Below, one piece after another: positions 38,538 through 47,248 of a stretch of 64,000 nt of DNA (position 1 is its first letter; every line of letters starts with the position of its first letter). The notes beneath the pieces were generated by a model. It saw only the letters and a list, made by a program, of their open reading frames with translations. It was not told the origin of the DNA and did not search any database. This stretch comes from Actinomycetaceae bacterium (GTDB lineage: Bacteria; Actinomycetota; Actinomycetes; Actinomycetales; Actinomycetaceae). The stretch is taken from positions 1-64,000 of the forward strand of contig JAUNVG010000007.1 of the NCBI GenBank assembly GCA_030537735.1, in the 5' to 3' direction. The position numbers and the translations under genes are program-made.

Positions 38538-39545
38538 TTGAACACCAGCAGTAATAATCCTAACCAGCCGTGGCTGGAAGGCCGGGGCCCGGGGACGGTG
38601 GCCGCCATTGATTGCGGTACTAACTCCATTCGTTTACTGATCGGTAGCCGCCAGGGCCAGCCCACGTCCTCGCCGGGGCAAGGGTGGATTGACCACCAGC
38701 GTCTAATGCAGATTGTGCGCTTGGGGGAGGGCGTGGATGAAACCGGCAGGCTTTCGCCGGCCGCGATTGAACGCACAGTGACGGTGGCGCGCCACTACGC
38801 GCAGTTGTGCCGTGAAGCCCAGGTGGCAAGGTTGCGGTTTGTGGCGACCTCCGCTTCGCGGGATGCGTCGAACCGCGCGGATTTCGTTACTCAGATTCAA
38901 AATATCTTCGGCATTGACCCGCAAGTGGTGGAAGGCAGCGAAGAGGCACGGTTGAGTTTCCTCGGCGCGACCGCGCACCTGCCGCAACTGCAGTGGCCGA
39001 TCCTGGTGGTTGATATTGGCGGTGGCTCCACCGAGTTCGTCTACGCCACCAATCCCGATGAGTTGCGTTCCATCTCCACCAACATGGGGTCGGTGCGGGT
39101 GCATGAAAAGTTCCCGGGTTTCGCCATGGGGCCAGATAGCGACAGTGGTAAGGCGCGCGAATGGGTCGAGGGCGTCCTCGCCACCACCGACAAGGTGGTG
39201 GACTGGGCGCAGGTGGCGACCATCGTTGGCGTTGCTGGCACGGTTACCACGGTGGCGGCTTTCGCCTTGGAGCTGGACGAGTACGACATGGACCTCAACC
39301 ACGATTCGCGTTTTACCAGTTCGCAGATGGCGGCGCATTGCGAGCGGTTGATGCGCATGCCTGTCGCCCAGCGCGGTGATTTAGGTTTCATGCCCCAGGG
39401 GCGCGAGGACGTGATCGGCGCTGGTGCGGGCATCTTCCAACAGATCCTGCAGCGGGCAGAGGATGCGCGCGGCGGCGAGGACGTGCCGGTGGTGGTCTCG
39501 GAATACGACATTTTAGACGGCGTTGCTCTAGCGCTGTTGGATTAG
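38538..39545 (+). CDS. Ppx/GppA phosphatase family protein (exopolyphosphatase)
   Basis: The enzyme removes phosphate from polyphosphate or pppGpp. The 335-residue product has the ASKHA phosphate motif AAIDCGTNSIRLLI (about 16-29), the catalytic Glu in VEGSEEARLSFLGA, the second phosphate loop VVDIGGGSTEF and VGVAGTVTT. It is the short actinobacterial form with only the two core domains. The TTG at 38538 is chosen because the conserved core begins 15 residues later; the ribosome site is weak. With ppk2 at the window's left end, the window encodes both polyphosphate use and breakdown. Confidence 0.88.
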   Translation: MNTSSNNPNQPWLEGRGPGTVAAIDCGTNSIRLLIGSRQGQPTSSPGQGWIDHQRLMQIVRLGEGVDETGRLSPAAIERTVTVARHYAQLCREAQVARLRFVATSASRDASNRADFVTQIQNIFGIDPQVVEGSEEARLSFLGATAHLPQLQWPILVVDIGGGSTEFVYATNPDELRSISTNMGSVRVHEKFPGFAMGPDSDSGKAREWVEGVLATTDKVVDWAQVATIVGVAGTVTTVAAFALELDEYDMDLNHDSRFTSSQMAAHCERLMRMPVAQRGDLGFMPQGREDVIGAGAGIFQQILQRAEDARGGEDVPVVVSEYDILDGVALALLD

Positions 39546-39568
39546 TCGCCTAGCTACCGGCGTAGTCG

Positions 39569-39656
39569 TCATGCTTTTCCGCGGGCGCGCCACGCCAATG
39601 CAGTGCTTTTCCGCGGGGCGCTCGCAGTGCTTTTCCGCGGGACCGGCCGCGATGCT
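39569..39656. repeat. Three short direct repeats after ppx/gppA
   Basis: TGCTTTTCCGCGGG occurs near 39571, 39603 and 39630, with a fourth degraded copy (TGCTTTAGCGG) at the nhaA stop. The copies lie between convergent genes. CCGCGG in each is self-complementary. Confidence 0.75.
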
Positions 39657-41048
39657 TTAGCGGCTGATGCGGCGCTTATTAGCTGCCCGGCCACGTGCCG
39701 GCAAGGAGGCGCGATGGTGTACTGCCCAGCCACCGGCAATGGCAGCGATAGCAGTGCCAACCATGACACCTAGTTTGGCGTGGTCGATATGGCTGGAGGT
39801 CGGCTCGAACGCCAAACCTGCAACCAGCAGCGCCACCGTGAAGCCAATACCAGCCAGGAGCGATAGGGCTACGATGTCGGGCATATCTACACCCGCTCCA
39901 AGCCGCAGGCGGGTGAGGCGGGTCAGTACCCAAACCGAACCAGCAATGCCCAGTAGCTTACCGAGCGGCAAGCCCACCATGACGCCAATAGCTACCGGGT
40001 CCGCTAGGGTTTCTGCCACGCCGCCCGATTCGGTGACGTTCACGCCGGCTGCGAAGAACGCGAAGATCGGAACCACGATGCCAGCAGAGATTGGGTTAAT
40101 GCGCTCGGCTAGTTCGTGTGACCACTGGGGTTCGCGGTGCTCACGCAGTGCGGGCACCAACATGCCCATTGCCACACCGGAGATGGTGGCGTGAATACCG
40201 GAAGCGTGCATGAACCCCCAGGCCACGACGGCGATGGGGATCAGCAGCCACCACTTCATGACGCGTCGTTGCACTAGTACACCGAAAATGGCGATCGCCA
40301 GGAACGAACAGCCCAAGGCGATGAAGTTTAGGTCAGTGGAGTAAACCACGGCGATGACGATAATCGCCAGTAGGTCATCGACCACTGCCAGTGTCAGTAA
40401 GAAGGTGCGGGCTGCAGGTGGCATACCTTTGCCGAATAAGCCAAGTAGAGCAACAGCGAAGGCAATGTCAGTGGCGGTGGGAATCGCCCAACCACTGAAG
40501 GCATCTGAGCCGGAGAGGATTTGAATCAGTAAGTAAACTAAAGCCGGCCCAACCATGCCGAAGAACGCCGCGAGCATCGGCAGTGCGGCTTCGCGCACGT
40601 CTCGTAGCGCTCCGGTTACGAACTCGGTTTTAAGCTCCAGACCCACTACGAAGAAGAAAACTGTGAGGATACCGTCGGCTGCCCAGTGGCTTAAGGACAG
40701 GTGTAGCCCGAGGGATTGCGGGCCGACCTCGTAGTGGGATAGGTGCATGTAGGTGGCGGACCAGGGCGAGTTCGCCCAAATCAGTGCTGCTAGTGCTGCC
40801 ACCACTAGCAGCAGGCCGGAGCGGGTTTCGTCGGCCACGAACTTCATGTAGCTCTTGGGAGAGTTCCACACCATTTCCAAGAATGTGGGGTTCGCTGGTT
40901 GCTGCACCATTAGTAGGTTGCGGCGGCGCCCGGCGGGTACTGAGTATGGGCGTTGGTGGCCGCGAGTGCCGGGGAGGTTGTGGACAGAACGTCTAACTAC
41001 CGAGGACCTGGAACTCAGCCCGGGGCGACGTTTCCCATCTGACCACAT
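39657..41048 (-). CDS. nhaA: Na+/H+ antiporter NhaA
   Basis: Membrane protein that expels Na+ in exchange for protons at alkaline pH. The 463-residue protein has the twelve-helix NhaA fold: VFFFVVGLELKTEF (helix IV region), AIPTATDIAFAVALL with the ion-site Thr/Asp region, and the paired aspartates in LAVVDDLLAI. A 45-residue basic N-terminal extension precedes the fold. ATG 41048 has AGGAGG upstream. The NhaC-type gene at 1.3-2.7 kb is unrelated in sequence. Confidence 0.93.
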   Translation of the reverse strand: MWSDGKRRPGLSSRSSVVRRSVHNLPGTRGHQRPYSVPAGRRRNLLMVQQPANPTFLEMVWNSPKSYMKFVADETRSGLLLVVAALAALIWANSPWSATYMHLSHYEVGPQSLGLHLSLSHWAADGILTVFFFVVGLELKTEFVTGALRDVREAALPMLAAFFGMVGPALVYLLIQILSGSDAFSGWAIPTATDIAFAVALLGLFGKGMPPAARTFLLTLAVVDDLLAIIVIAVVYSTDLNFIALGCSFLAIAIFGVLVQRRVMKWWLLIPIAVVAWGFMHASGIHATISGVAMGMLVPALREHREPQWSHELAERINPISAGIVVPIFAFFAAGVNVTESGGVAETLADPVAIGVMVGLPLGKLLGIAGSVWVLTRLTRLRLGAGVDMPDIVALSLLAGIGFTVALLVAGLAFEPTSSHIDHAKLGVMVGTAIAAIAGGWAVHHRASLPARGRAANKRRISR

Positions 41049-41395
41049 ATTTCCTCCTGCTTAGGCTCGCATTTAGTGTTACTCGCTCTTGTGCACGGCG
41101 ACACACTATGGCTAATATCCTAGACCTTTCGGCTCCCCGGTGCGCCCTGGTTGCTGGTTGGTGGACAATCCCACACTTGCGATCTCGGCGGGGTATTGCA
41201 CGGACCTGCGCGAGGGCGAGTGGGAAGTCTCGCTTTGAGGTCCCGCCATGTGGGTGGGGTGAGTCAAGCGGGTGCGTTGAGTCAGGCGGGAGTCTGCGAC
41301 GCTGCGTTTGCCGCTTCCCATGCGGGGCGCCTCGGTGGTGCCCTTCGCATGTCAATTCGTCCTGGCGGGCGTTGGGTGAGTACAATCGTAGTTGT
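41049..41395. other. 347-bp region between nhaA and the tRNA gene
   Basis: This contains promoters for both divergent units. I see only short echoes (GAGTCAAGCGGG, GAGTCAGGCGGG near 41260 and 41279) and no credible gene. Confidence 0.4.
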
Positions 41396-41469
41396 GCCCC
41401 CATAGCCCAACTGGTAGAGGCAATCGGCTTAAACCCGATCCAGTGCCGGTTCGAACCCGGCTGGGGGTA
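41396..41469 (+). tRNA. tRNA with anticodon UAA (Leu codon UUA), short variable loop
   Basis: A 74-nt cloverleaf folds cleanly. The acceptor is GCCCCCA/TGGGGGT with one G-U pair, and G18 G19 are present in the D loop. The anticodon stem is ATCGG/CCGAT around loop CTTAAAC (anticodon TAA), and the T arm is GCCGG-TTCGAAC-CCGGC. The discriminator is A and no CCA is encoded. The anticodon reads UUA (Leu), yet the variable loop is only five bases, whereas canonical bacterial tRNA-Leu has a long variable arm. TCTTTTT follows directly and may terminate it. Confidence 0.88.
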
Positions 41470-41854
41470 CTCTTTTTACCCTTTACGATTGTGCCTAAAA
41501 GCGGTGGGCACTGCCTGAGCGAATGTGGGTAATGTGAATTCCTAGCTGAGAGTCCTTAAGAGCCTTTAAGATGGCTTGAGCTTGCAGTCGCTAGCGGCAT
41601 TTGAAGTGATACAAGTTGCGGCGCTTCCTGGAGGAGCCTGCTTTGGCAGTCACGCTCACGGGCGCGATTTTTAAAACGCGCAACCGGGCGATCAGCCCCC
41701 ACCGCAGCAGCAATTTACGCCACCAGCCTATGCGCGCGTATCAACGGCAGGTACTGTTTTGTGCTTCAACCTCGCAGTGGGGGAATAAATCTGGCAGTCT
41801 TGGGGTTGTAGTAGATAGAATTTTGCAGAAGTTGCCTCACTGATCGGAGTTTCA
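41470..41854. other. 385-bp region after the tRNA
   Basis: A T-rich tract (41471-41480) follows the tRNA. A 75-residue open frame (41616-41843) lacks family features and a good start and is not annotated. GGAG before 41855 serves the BI-1 gene. Nothing else is recognised. Confidence 0.4.
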
Positions 41855-42790
41855 ATGGCAAACCCTGTGATGAATCAAATCGATTCTCAAATTGCCCGCA
41901 CCCCCGCCGGATACCCCACCATGCCCGGGTACAACGCCGGGCGCGGAACCACCCATCCCCAGTCGGGGGCGACCTACGCGGACCCGCGCCAAGCCTCGCA
42001 AGCTAGCTACGACCCGCGTACCGCACCGACCCAGCCCGGCTACCCGGATGCGCAAGAACTGAACGAGGCCTACTACGCTCCCAGCGCGGACGCGGTAGAC
42101 CGCGGCACCATCACCATGGATGACGTGGTGGTTCGCACCGGCATGCTACTGGCTATGGTTATTGGCGCAGCCGCGGTGAACTGGTACGTTTCGATCCTCA
42201 ACCCTGCGTTGGGATCGACCCTAACCATGGGGGGAGCCATCGCCGGTTTGGTGCTGGTATTCGTAAACGTATTCAAACGCAGCGTCAGCCCCGCCTTGAT
42301 TAGCGCCTACGCCCTGTGCGAGGGCCTGTTCCTCGGCGGCATTTCCGTGATCTTCGAATACGCCTACCCCGGTATCGTGAAGGAAGCCGTGGTGGCTACT
42401 TTCGCGGTGGCGGCGGTGACGTTGGTGGCGTACAAGATGAAGTGGGTGCGTTACACCGCGAAGATGAACAAGATCCTCATCATTGGGCTTTTCTCCCTGC
42501 TGGGCTACCGCCTGTTGATGCTGGTGCTATCCGTAACCGGCCTGATGCCGGCTGCCGCTAACTTTGAGCAAATCACCTTCCTAGGAATCCCCCTGGGCTT
42601 GATTATCGGCTTCATCGCGGTTGGTCTGGCAACGGTTTCCCTCATCGGTGACTTCGACACCGCCGAACGCGCGGTGGCTGCTCGCATGCCGAAGGAAACC
42701 GCGTGGATGGTTGGTTTCGGCATCATGGTCACCCTCATCTGGCTGTACACTGAAATCCTGCGAATCCTGGCGATCTTACGTCAAGACTAA
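41855..42790 (+). CDS. Bax inhibitor-1 / YccA family membrane protein
   Basis: The 311-residue protein has a hydrophilic Pro/Tyr/Gln-rich N-terminus of about 85 residues and then seven membrane segments of the Bax1-I/YccA family, ending with the Asp-containing GDFDTAERAV and ETAWMVGFGIMVTLIWLYTE region. Bacterial members such as BsYetJ conduct Ca2+ in vitro or modulate FtsH; the role here is unknown. It is monocistronic, closed by a motif-built terminator. Confidence 0.88.
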   Translation: MANPVMNQIDSQIARTPAGYPTMPGYNAGRGTTHPQSGATYADPRQASQASYDPRTAPTQPGYPDAQELNEAYYAPSADAVDRGTITMDDVVVRTGMLLAMVIGAAAVNWYVSILNPALGSTLTMGGAIAGLVLVFVNVFKRSVSPALISAYALCEGLFLGGISVIFEYAYPGIVKEAVVATFAVAAVTLVAYKMKWVRYTAKMNKILIIGLFSLLGYRLLMLVLSVTGLMPAAANFEQITFLGIPLGLIIGFIAVGLATVSLIGDFDTAERAVAARMPKETAWMVGFGIMVTLIWLYTEILRILAILRQD

Positions 42791-42797
42791 GCACTTC

Positions 42798-42837
42798 ACG
42801 AGGACGGGTGGGCAGTAAGTCGCTCACCCGTCCTCGT
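42798..42837 (+). terminator. BI-1 gene terminator made of inverted CGAGGACG motifs
   Basis: ACGAGGACGGGTG (42798-42810) pairs perfectly with CACCCGTCCTCGT (42825-42837). Both arms carry the 8-mer (42799-42806 and 42829-42836), as in the mdh terminator. Confidence 0.85.
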
Positions 42838-42887
42838 CATTTATGATGGGGAAATATCCACATAATTTTTAAGAAAGGAAACCACCC

Positions 42888-43295
42888 GTGTCGAAGATTC
42901 TTGAAGTGTCCGAAAACTTCATGCGCAAACCCACCATTAAGTTCCTCGCCGACCAGGCTCCCGCCGAGCTGCACATAGAGGTGATCCGCGAAGGCGCCGG
43001 CCCAGCGATCACCCGAGGCGACCAGGTGCAGTGCCACTACCTGGGTCAGGTGTGGGACGCAAACGTGTTTGATAACTCCTACGACCGCGGTCAGCCGCTG
43101 GAGTTCACCGTTGGTGTCGGCATGGTGATCGCCGGTTGGGACCAGGGGCTGCTGGGTGTGCGCGAGGGTTCACGCGTCGTGCTGTCCATCCCCTCGGACC
43201 TGGGGTACGGGGACGCGGGTGTGCCGCAAGCCGGTATCGGTGGGGGAGACACCTTGGTGTTCGTAACCGACGTGGTGAAAGTCAACCAGCGCTAA
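42888..43295 (+). CDS. FKBP-type peptidyl-prolyl cis-trans isomerase
   Basis: Cytosolic folding helper that isomerises Xaa-Pro bonds. The 135-residue protein is essentially one FKBP domain with a 30-residue N-terminal part: VQCHYLGQVWDANVFDNSYDR (active-site Tyr, Phe, Asp), VIAGWDQGL (central Trp) and SDLGYGDAGVPQAG. No signal peptide is seen. AAAGGAAA precedes the GTG start. Confidence 0.92.
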   Translation: MSKILEVSENFMRKPTIKFLADQAPAELHIEVIREGAGPAITRGDQVQCHYLGQVWDANVFDNSYDRGQPLEFTVGVGMVIAGWDQGLLGVREGSRVVLSIPSDLGYGDAGVPQAGIGGGDTLVFVTDVVKVNQR

Positions 43296-43356
43296 CGCCA
43301 CGGCAGGCGCGCCAGCGGTAACGCCATAGGGGTTCCCGCTCGCGGTTGGATAGTTG

Positions 43357-43386
43357 TTTGGGGGTCGGATTAGTCCGGCCCCCAAA
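43357..43386 (+). terminator. Terminator after the FKBP gene
   Basis: GTTTGGGGGTCGGA and TCCGGCCCCCAAAAC form a 13-14 bp stem (one G-U pair) around a four-base loop, with A-tract 5' and T-tract-like symmetry that can work in both directions. Confidence 0.8.
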
Positions 43387-43389
43387 ACG

Positions 43390-43530
43390 CTTATCTACGG
43401 GGATTTACCCGGGGGATTGGCGCTGGGGGATAACTGCCGGGATTTACCCGGGGGCTTACCCTGGGGACCTACCCCGGGGAATAACTGCCGGGCTTTACCC
43501 GGGGGATAACTGCCGGACTTTACCGGGGGC
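43390..43530. repeat. Short degenerate repeats before msrA end
   Basis: Units such as TAACTGCCGGG followed by (A/C)TTTACCCGGGGG recur about four times between the FKBP terminator and the msrA stop (TAACTGCCGG near 43430, 43483, 43508). GGGG/CCCC tracts allow local folding. No gene is present. Confidence 0.7.
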
Positions 43531-43531
43531 T

Positions 43532-44152
43532 TTAGTCTTCGGGTACTTGCCCTATACCGACGGGGCAGGTCAAACCCGACGGCCCCAGGTTGCAATACCC
43601 GTGGGGCCGGTAGTGCAGGTACGCCTGGTGGTAGTCTTCCGCCAGCCAAAACGGCCCGAGCTCTCCCGGCGCCAGAATCTGAGTCGTAATGTCGGGTTTA
43701 CCTGCCGCCCGCACCGCCGGGTTGAAAGCCTCGCGCAGGGCAAGCGCAGTGTCATACTGCGCGCTGGTGGTGCACCCAACTAGGGAACGGTACTGGGGGC
43801 CGATGTCGTTTCCTTGTCGATCCCCCTGCGTGGGGTCGTGGTTTTCCCAAAAACGACGCAACACGTCCTCGGCGCTGACTTCGGTAGGGTCGTAAACCAC
43901 CTGCACCACTTCCGCGTGTCCGGTGGCCCCGGTGCACACCTGTTCATAGGTGGGGTTTTCAGTGGTGCCACCGGCGTAGCCGACGGCGGTATTGACCACA
44001 CCGGGCAGGTTCCACATAATGCGTTCAGCTCCCCAGAAACACCCCATTCCCAGGTAAATCACTTCGTGAGGCTGGGGCCAAGGCCCACTCAAGGGCTGCC
44101 CGAGCACGGGGTGGATAGAGTCGGAAGTTGCGGGTGTCGGTGTTTGTTCCAT
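43532..44152 (-). CDS. msrA: Peptide-methionine (S)-S-oxide reductase
   Basis: Repairs methionine-S-sulfoxide in proteins. The 206-residue product has the catalytic GCFWGAER motif with Cys38, then GYAGGTTENPTYEQVCTG and the conserved EVVQVVYDP; a Cys near the C-terminus (YCNLGPSGLTCPVG) can recycle the active site. ATG 44152 has AAAAGG upstream; a GTG at 44182 would add ten residues. Confidence 0.95.
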   Translation of the reverse strand: MEQTPTPATSDSIHPVLGQPLSGPWPQPHEVIYLGMGCFWGAERIMWNLPGVVNTAVGYAGGTTENPTYEQVCTGATGHAEVVQVVYDPTEVSAEDVLRRFWENHDPTQGDRQGNDIGPQYRSLVGCTTSAQYDTALALREAFNPAVRAAGKPDITTQILAPGELGPFWLAEDYHQAYLHYRPHGYCNLGPSGLTCPVGIGQVPED

Positions 44153-44247
44153 AGCGAACCTTTTCTGCGTAGGTGCCTGCACCTCGGTATAATCTCAACA
44201 TTGCAACCTTACCAAGGGGTTCACACTACCAGGGCTAGGAGCTGGAT

Positions 44248-45738
44248 TTGGGTAGTAAAAGAAAAAACAAGCGGTTACCGGTGATTGTGGAAAAAATCGC
44301 GGAGCCGTTGGCGCGAGTTCGGGAAAATATTCAACCTCCCGAAACCATTCACGTCCAGCGTATCGAGGTGCCCGAGCCGGACCCACACGACGATGCGCAG
44401 ACCGCGGTGCCGTGGTCGCTGCGCGTGGTGGCTGCCTGGTCGTGGCGCCTGGTGGCTATTGCTGCCGCGCTTTTCGTGGTTAGTAAAGCCGCAGCGAAAC
44501 TCACGTTGCTGATCATTCCGCTGCTTTTAGCGCTGCTTTTCGCGGTGCTGCTGGACCCGGTTAACCGTTTCTTGCAGCGGCGCCTGCGTTTCCCCGCGAC
44601 TTTGTCAGCCACGGTTAGCCTACTGGTGGGGCTGGGCCTAGTGATCGGCCTGCTGTCGGCGGCTTCCAGTCAGATCCTGGCTCAGTTCGATGACTTGGTG
44701 AAGAAAGCTCAGGCCGGTTTAGATACCTTGCTGCAGTGGCTGGTTGACGGGCCGCTGCACGTAGACGGTTCGCGTCTGGACGAGTACGTTCAGGAAGTCA
44801 CGAAAGAAGTGACGTCTTTCGTGCAAGATAACTCTTCGCAGATTGCTTCGGGAGCCTTCCAAGTGACGTCGTCAGTGGCGAACGTTTTAACCGGTTTCCT
44901 ACTGGCGATGTTCGTGCTGTTCTTCCTGTTGAAGGAAGGTCGCCGCATGTGGCTGTGGTTCGTGCGTCTGATGCCGGAGAAAGCCCGCATACCCGTACAT
45001 GAGTCAGCCATCCGCGGTTGGATCACGCTAGGAGCCTACGCGCGCACCCAGATCCTGGTGGCGGCCATAGATGCGGTCGGCATCGGTTTAGGTGCTTATT
45101 TCCTGGGAGTGCCTTTAGCTATTCCCCTGGGTGTATTGGTGTTCGTGGGTTCGTTCATTCCCATCGTCGGTGCGGTCGTTACCGGCTCGATTGCGGTTCT
45201 AGTGGCGCTCGTAGACCAAGGGCCGCAGACCGCGGTAATAATGATGGTGATTATTCTGGCAGTGCAGCAGATCGAAGGTAACTTGCTGCAGCCGTGGCTG
45301 ATGTCTAACGCGGTGTCTTTGCACCCGGTGGCGGTGTTGATGGCGGTTGCCGCGGGGTCGTACCTGTTCGGCATTGTGGGCGCATTATTCGCGGTGCCGG
45401 TAACGGCTTTCGCTAACACCTCCATGCTCTACCTACATGGATACGATAAGTTCCCGCAACTGGCTGATGACGATGAGCGTCCCGGTGGCCCTCCGGGGAC
45501 ACTGCAGGAAGCTATCTATGCCACTTACGATCCTGCGATGAAACGCACTGACCCCGAAGTTGAGTCCCGTGTCGCTACTGCTGAAGCGGTGGAGAAAACC
45601 ATTGACGTGGTGGCTCATGACCCGCAGGCGGTGAAGGATTCGTTGGCGCAAAACGGTGGCCAGGTTCCTAGCGCTGGGATGGGTGAAAATGACAGTGCGC
45701 TGTCTTCGGACTCGGCGCCGGACCATGCTGGTAACTGA
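44248..45738 (+). CDS. AI-2E family transporter (PerM/TqsA-like)
   Basis: The 496-residue protein has an N-terminal hydrophilic part of about 60 residues, seven to eight membrane segments in the AI-2E/PerM pattern (VLVFVGSFIPIVGAVVTG and QQIEGNLLQPWLMSNAVSLHP are diagnostic) and a 100-residue acidic C-terminal tail. Family members export autoinducer-2 or act as Na+/H+ antiporters; which applies here is unknown. The start is TTG with GGAG before it. A strong terminator follows at 45774. Confidence 0.88.
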   Translation: MGSKRKNKRLPVIVEKIAEPLARVRENIQPPETIHVQRIEVPEPDPHDDAQTAVPWSLRVVAAWSWRLVAIAAALFVVSKAAAKLTLLIIPLLLALLFAVLLDPVNRFLQRRLRFPATLSATVSLLVGLGLVIGLLSAASSQILAQFDDLVKKAQAGLDTLLQWLVDGPLHVDGSRLDEYVQEVTKEVTSFVQDNSSQIASGAFQVTSSVANVLTGFLLAMFVLFFLLKEGRRMWLWFVRLMPEKARIPVHESAIRGWITLGAYARTQILVAAIDAVGIGLGAYFLGVPLAIPLGVLVFVGSFIPIVGAVVTGSIAVLVALVDQGPQTAVIMMVIILAVQQIEGNLLQPWLMSNAVSLHPVAVLMAVAAGSYLFGIVGALFAVPVTAFANTSMLYLHGYDKFPQLADDDERPGGPPGTLQEAIYATYDPAMKRTDPEVESRVATAEAVEKTIDVVAHDPQAVKDSLAQNGGQVPSAGMGENDSALSSDSAPDHAGN

Positions 45739-45773
45739 AATGGCACCTAGCTGGTAGTTCCAGGTAGGCAAAC

Positions 45774-45813
45774 TTTTGACCCGGCTACCCCTTGTTGGGG
45801 AGCCGGGTCAAAA
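45774..45813. terminator. Bidirectional terminator
   Basis: TTTTGACCCGGCTACCCC (from 45774) pairs with GGGGAGCCGGGTCAAAA (ending 45813), a long stem with one bulge and flanking T/A tracts that work on either strand. It separates the AI-2E family gene from convergent greA. Between it and greA, CAGCCTGCTAGCC repeats twice (near 45881 and 45924). Confidence 0.92.
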
Positions 45814-45929
45814 TATAGTCTCAAACCGCCGGGGGAGGGGCGCTATCGGCCAGACAGTAGTCCGCAGATCTCCAAGCGCCAGCCTGCTAGCCGCCTCGCA
45901 GCAGTCCGCTAGCCTCCAGCGGCAGCCTG

Positions 45930-46409
45930 CTAGCCCTGGTAGGGGACAGTGTCGATGATTTTAACCGTGATCTCCCGGCCGTTGGGCGCGTAGTAGCTGA
46001 CGGTGTCACCCTTCTTCGCACCTACGATGGCTTCACCGAGGGGAGCTTCGGGGGAGTACACCTCGATTCCCAGTCCGGAGCCAGCCAGGCGAGATCCGAG
46101 CAGGAACTCGCTGCGTTCCCCGGCGATCTCCGCGGTAACCATCATGCCGGGTTCAACAATGCCATCGTCTGGAGGTGTTTCCCCCACCTCAGCATCCTTG
46201 AGGATCTCCTCAAGCTGGTTAATACGGGTTTCGTTCATCGACTGTTCTTCGCGGGCAGCCTGGTAGCCACCGTTCTCACGCAGGTCACCTTCACGGCGCG
46301 CGTTGTCAATCTTGGTGGCGATTTCGTTACGTAGCGTGGTAGTGCGTTCTTCCAGCTCAGCCTTGAGCCGGTTGTACGCTTCTTCCGTTAGCCAGGTTTT
46401 TTCCGCCAT
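45930..46409 (-). CDS. greA: Transcription elongation factor GreA
   Basis: GreA rescues backtracked RNA polymerase by stimulating transcript cleavage. The 159-residue protein has the N-terminal coiled coil with acidic tip (IDNARREGDLRENGGYQAAREEQ, about 36-58) and the C-terminal FKBP-like domain (VGAKKGDTVSYYAPNG). Length is normal. GGAGG precedes the ATG. It lies downstream of the hemolysin III gene with 158 bp between, enough for its own promoter. Confidence 0.97.
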   Translation of the reverse strand: MAEKTWLTEEAYNRLKAELEERTTTLRNEIATKIDNARREGDLRENGGYQAAREEQSMNETRINQLEEILKDAEVGETPPDDGIVEPGMMVTAEIAGERSEFLLGSRLAGSGLGIEVYSPEAPLGEAIVGAKKGDTVSYYAPNGREITVKIIDTVPYQG

Positions 46410-46567
46410 GACGGGGCCTCCTGAATAAAAATAGGCGCCTGGTGGCGCCGACGTGTTGGTTTAGGGGCGTGCCGCTTTACGACCGCCAATCGACAATGCC
46501 ATTACCATAGCAATATTTACCGCATCTGTGCATATCGTTCCGCCGCAAGTGAACACTTCTTAAGGAC

Positions 46568-47248
46568 TTATCCAAGTACCGCCAGGTAGGCGGCGACGCA
46601 GTGGCAGACCCAGCCGGCAACAGTGAAGGCGTGGAAGATCTCGTGGAATCCGAATGCTCTCGGAGCGGGATCGGGCCACTTGAAGCCGTAAACCACTGCC
46701 CCCACGGTGTACAGCAGGCCACCGGCAACTAGCAGCCACACCACTGCGGGGCCGCCGCTGACCCAAAGCTGGGGTAGGTACCAAAGAGCCACCCACCCTA
46801 AAACTACGTAAATGGGGGTGGTGAACCACCGGGGAGCGGTGGGCCAGAAAACAGAGGTAGCGATACCAGCCAAGGCACCCACCCAAACCACGGTTAAAAC
46901 TCGCGCCGCTAAGGGGCCTTCTAGCAAGGCGGCGCAGATTGGGGTGTAGGTGCCAGCGATGAGCAGGAAAATGTTGGAATGGTCGATGCGGCGCAAGATA
47001 CCGGCGGCGCGCGGCTGCCAGTACAAGCGATGGTAGAGAGCAGACATCCCAAAAAGCATGATGGTGCAAGCCAGGTACACCCCTGAGGCGATCTGCACCG
47101 GCGTGGTGGGGGACAAGATCAGCAGTACCAGGGCAGCAGCGAAAGACAGGGGCGTAGACACCAAGTGGATCCAGCCGCGCAGCAGAGGTTTCTTCTCCAT
47201 GAAGGTACCGTCGTCGATACGGCGTGGTCGCAATGAAGCTACCGGCAT
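46568..47248 (-). CDS. Hemolysin III / PAQR family membrane protein
   Basis: The 226-residue, seven-helix protein belongs to the hemolysin III (YqfA, PAQR-like) family: SALYHRLYWQP with the conserved S and H, RIDHSNIFLLIAGTYTPI with the conserved D and H, and the C-terminal GFHEIFHAFTVAGWVCH with metal-binding histidines. Family members may be lipid hydrolases; hemolysis was reported for Bacillus cereus only. ATG 47248 has GAGAGG upstream. A longer open frame upstream to 47350 is not used. Confidence 0.88.
   Translation of the reverse strand: MPVASLRPRRIDDGTFMEKKPLLRGWIHLVSTPLSFAAALVLLILSPTTPVQIASGVYLACTIMLFGMSALYHRLYWQPRAAGILRRIDHSNIFLLIAGTYTPICAALLEGPLAARVLTVVWVGALAGIATSVFWPTAPRWFTTPIYVVLGWVALWYLPQLWVSGGPAVVWLLVAGGLLYTVGAVVYGFKWPDPAPRAFGFHEIFHAFTVAGWVCHCVAAYLAVLG

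Noticed and set aside
41396..41469. A stop-codon suppressor tRNA
   Set aside because: The seven-base loop CTTAAAC puts TAA, not TTA, at positions 34-36, so it reads UUA and not the UAA stop.
41616..41843. A 75-residue gene after the tRNA
   Set aside because: No ribosome site or family features; composition looks non-coding.
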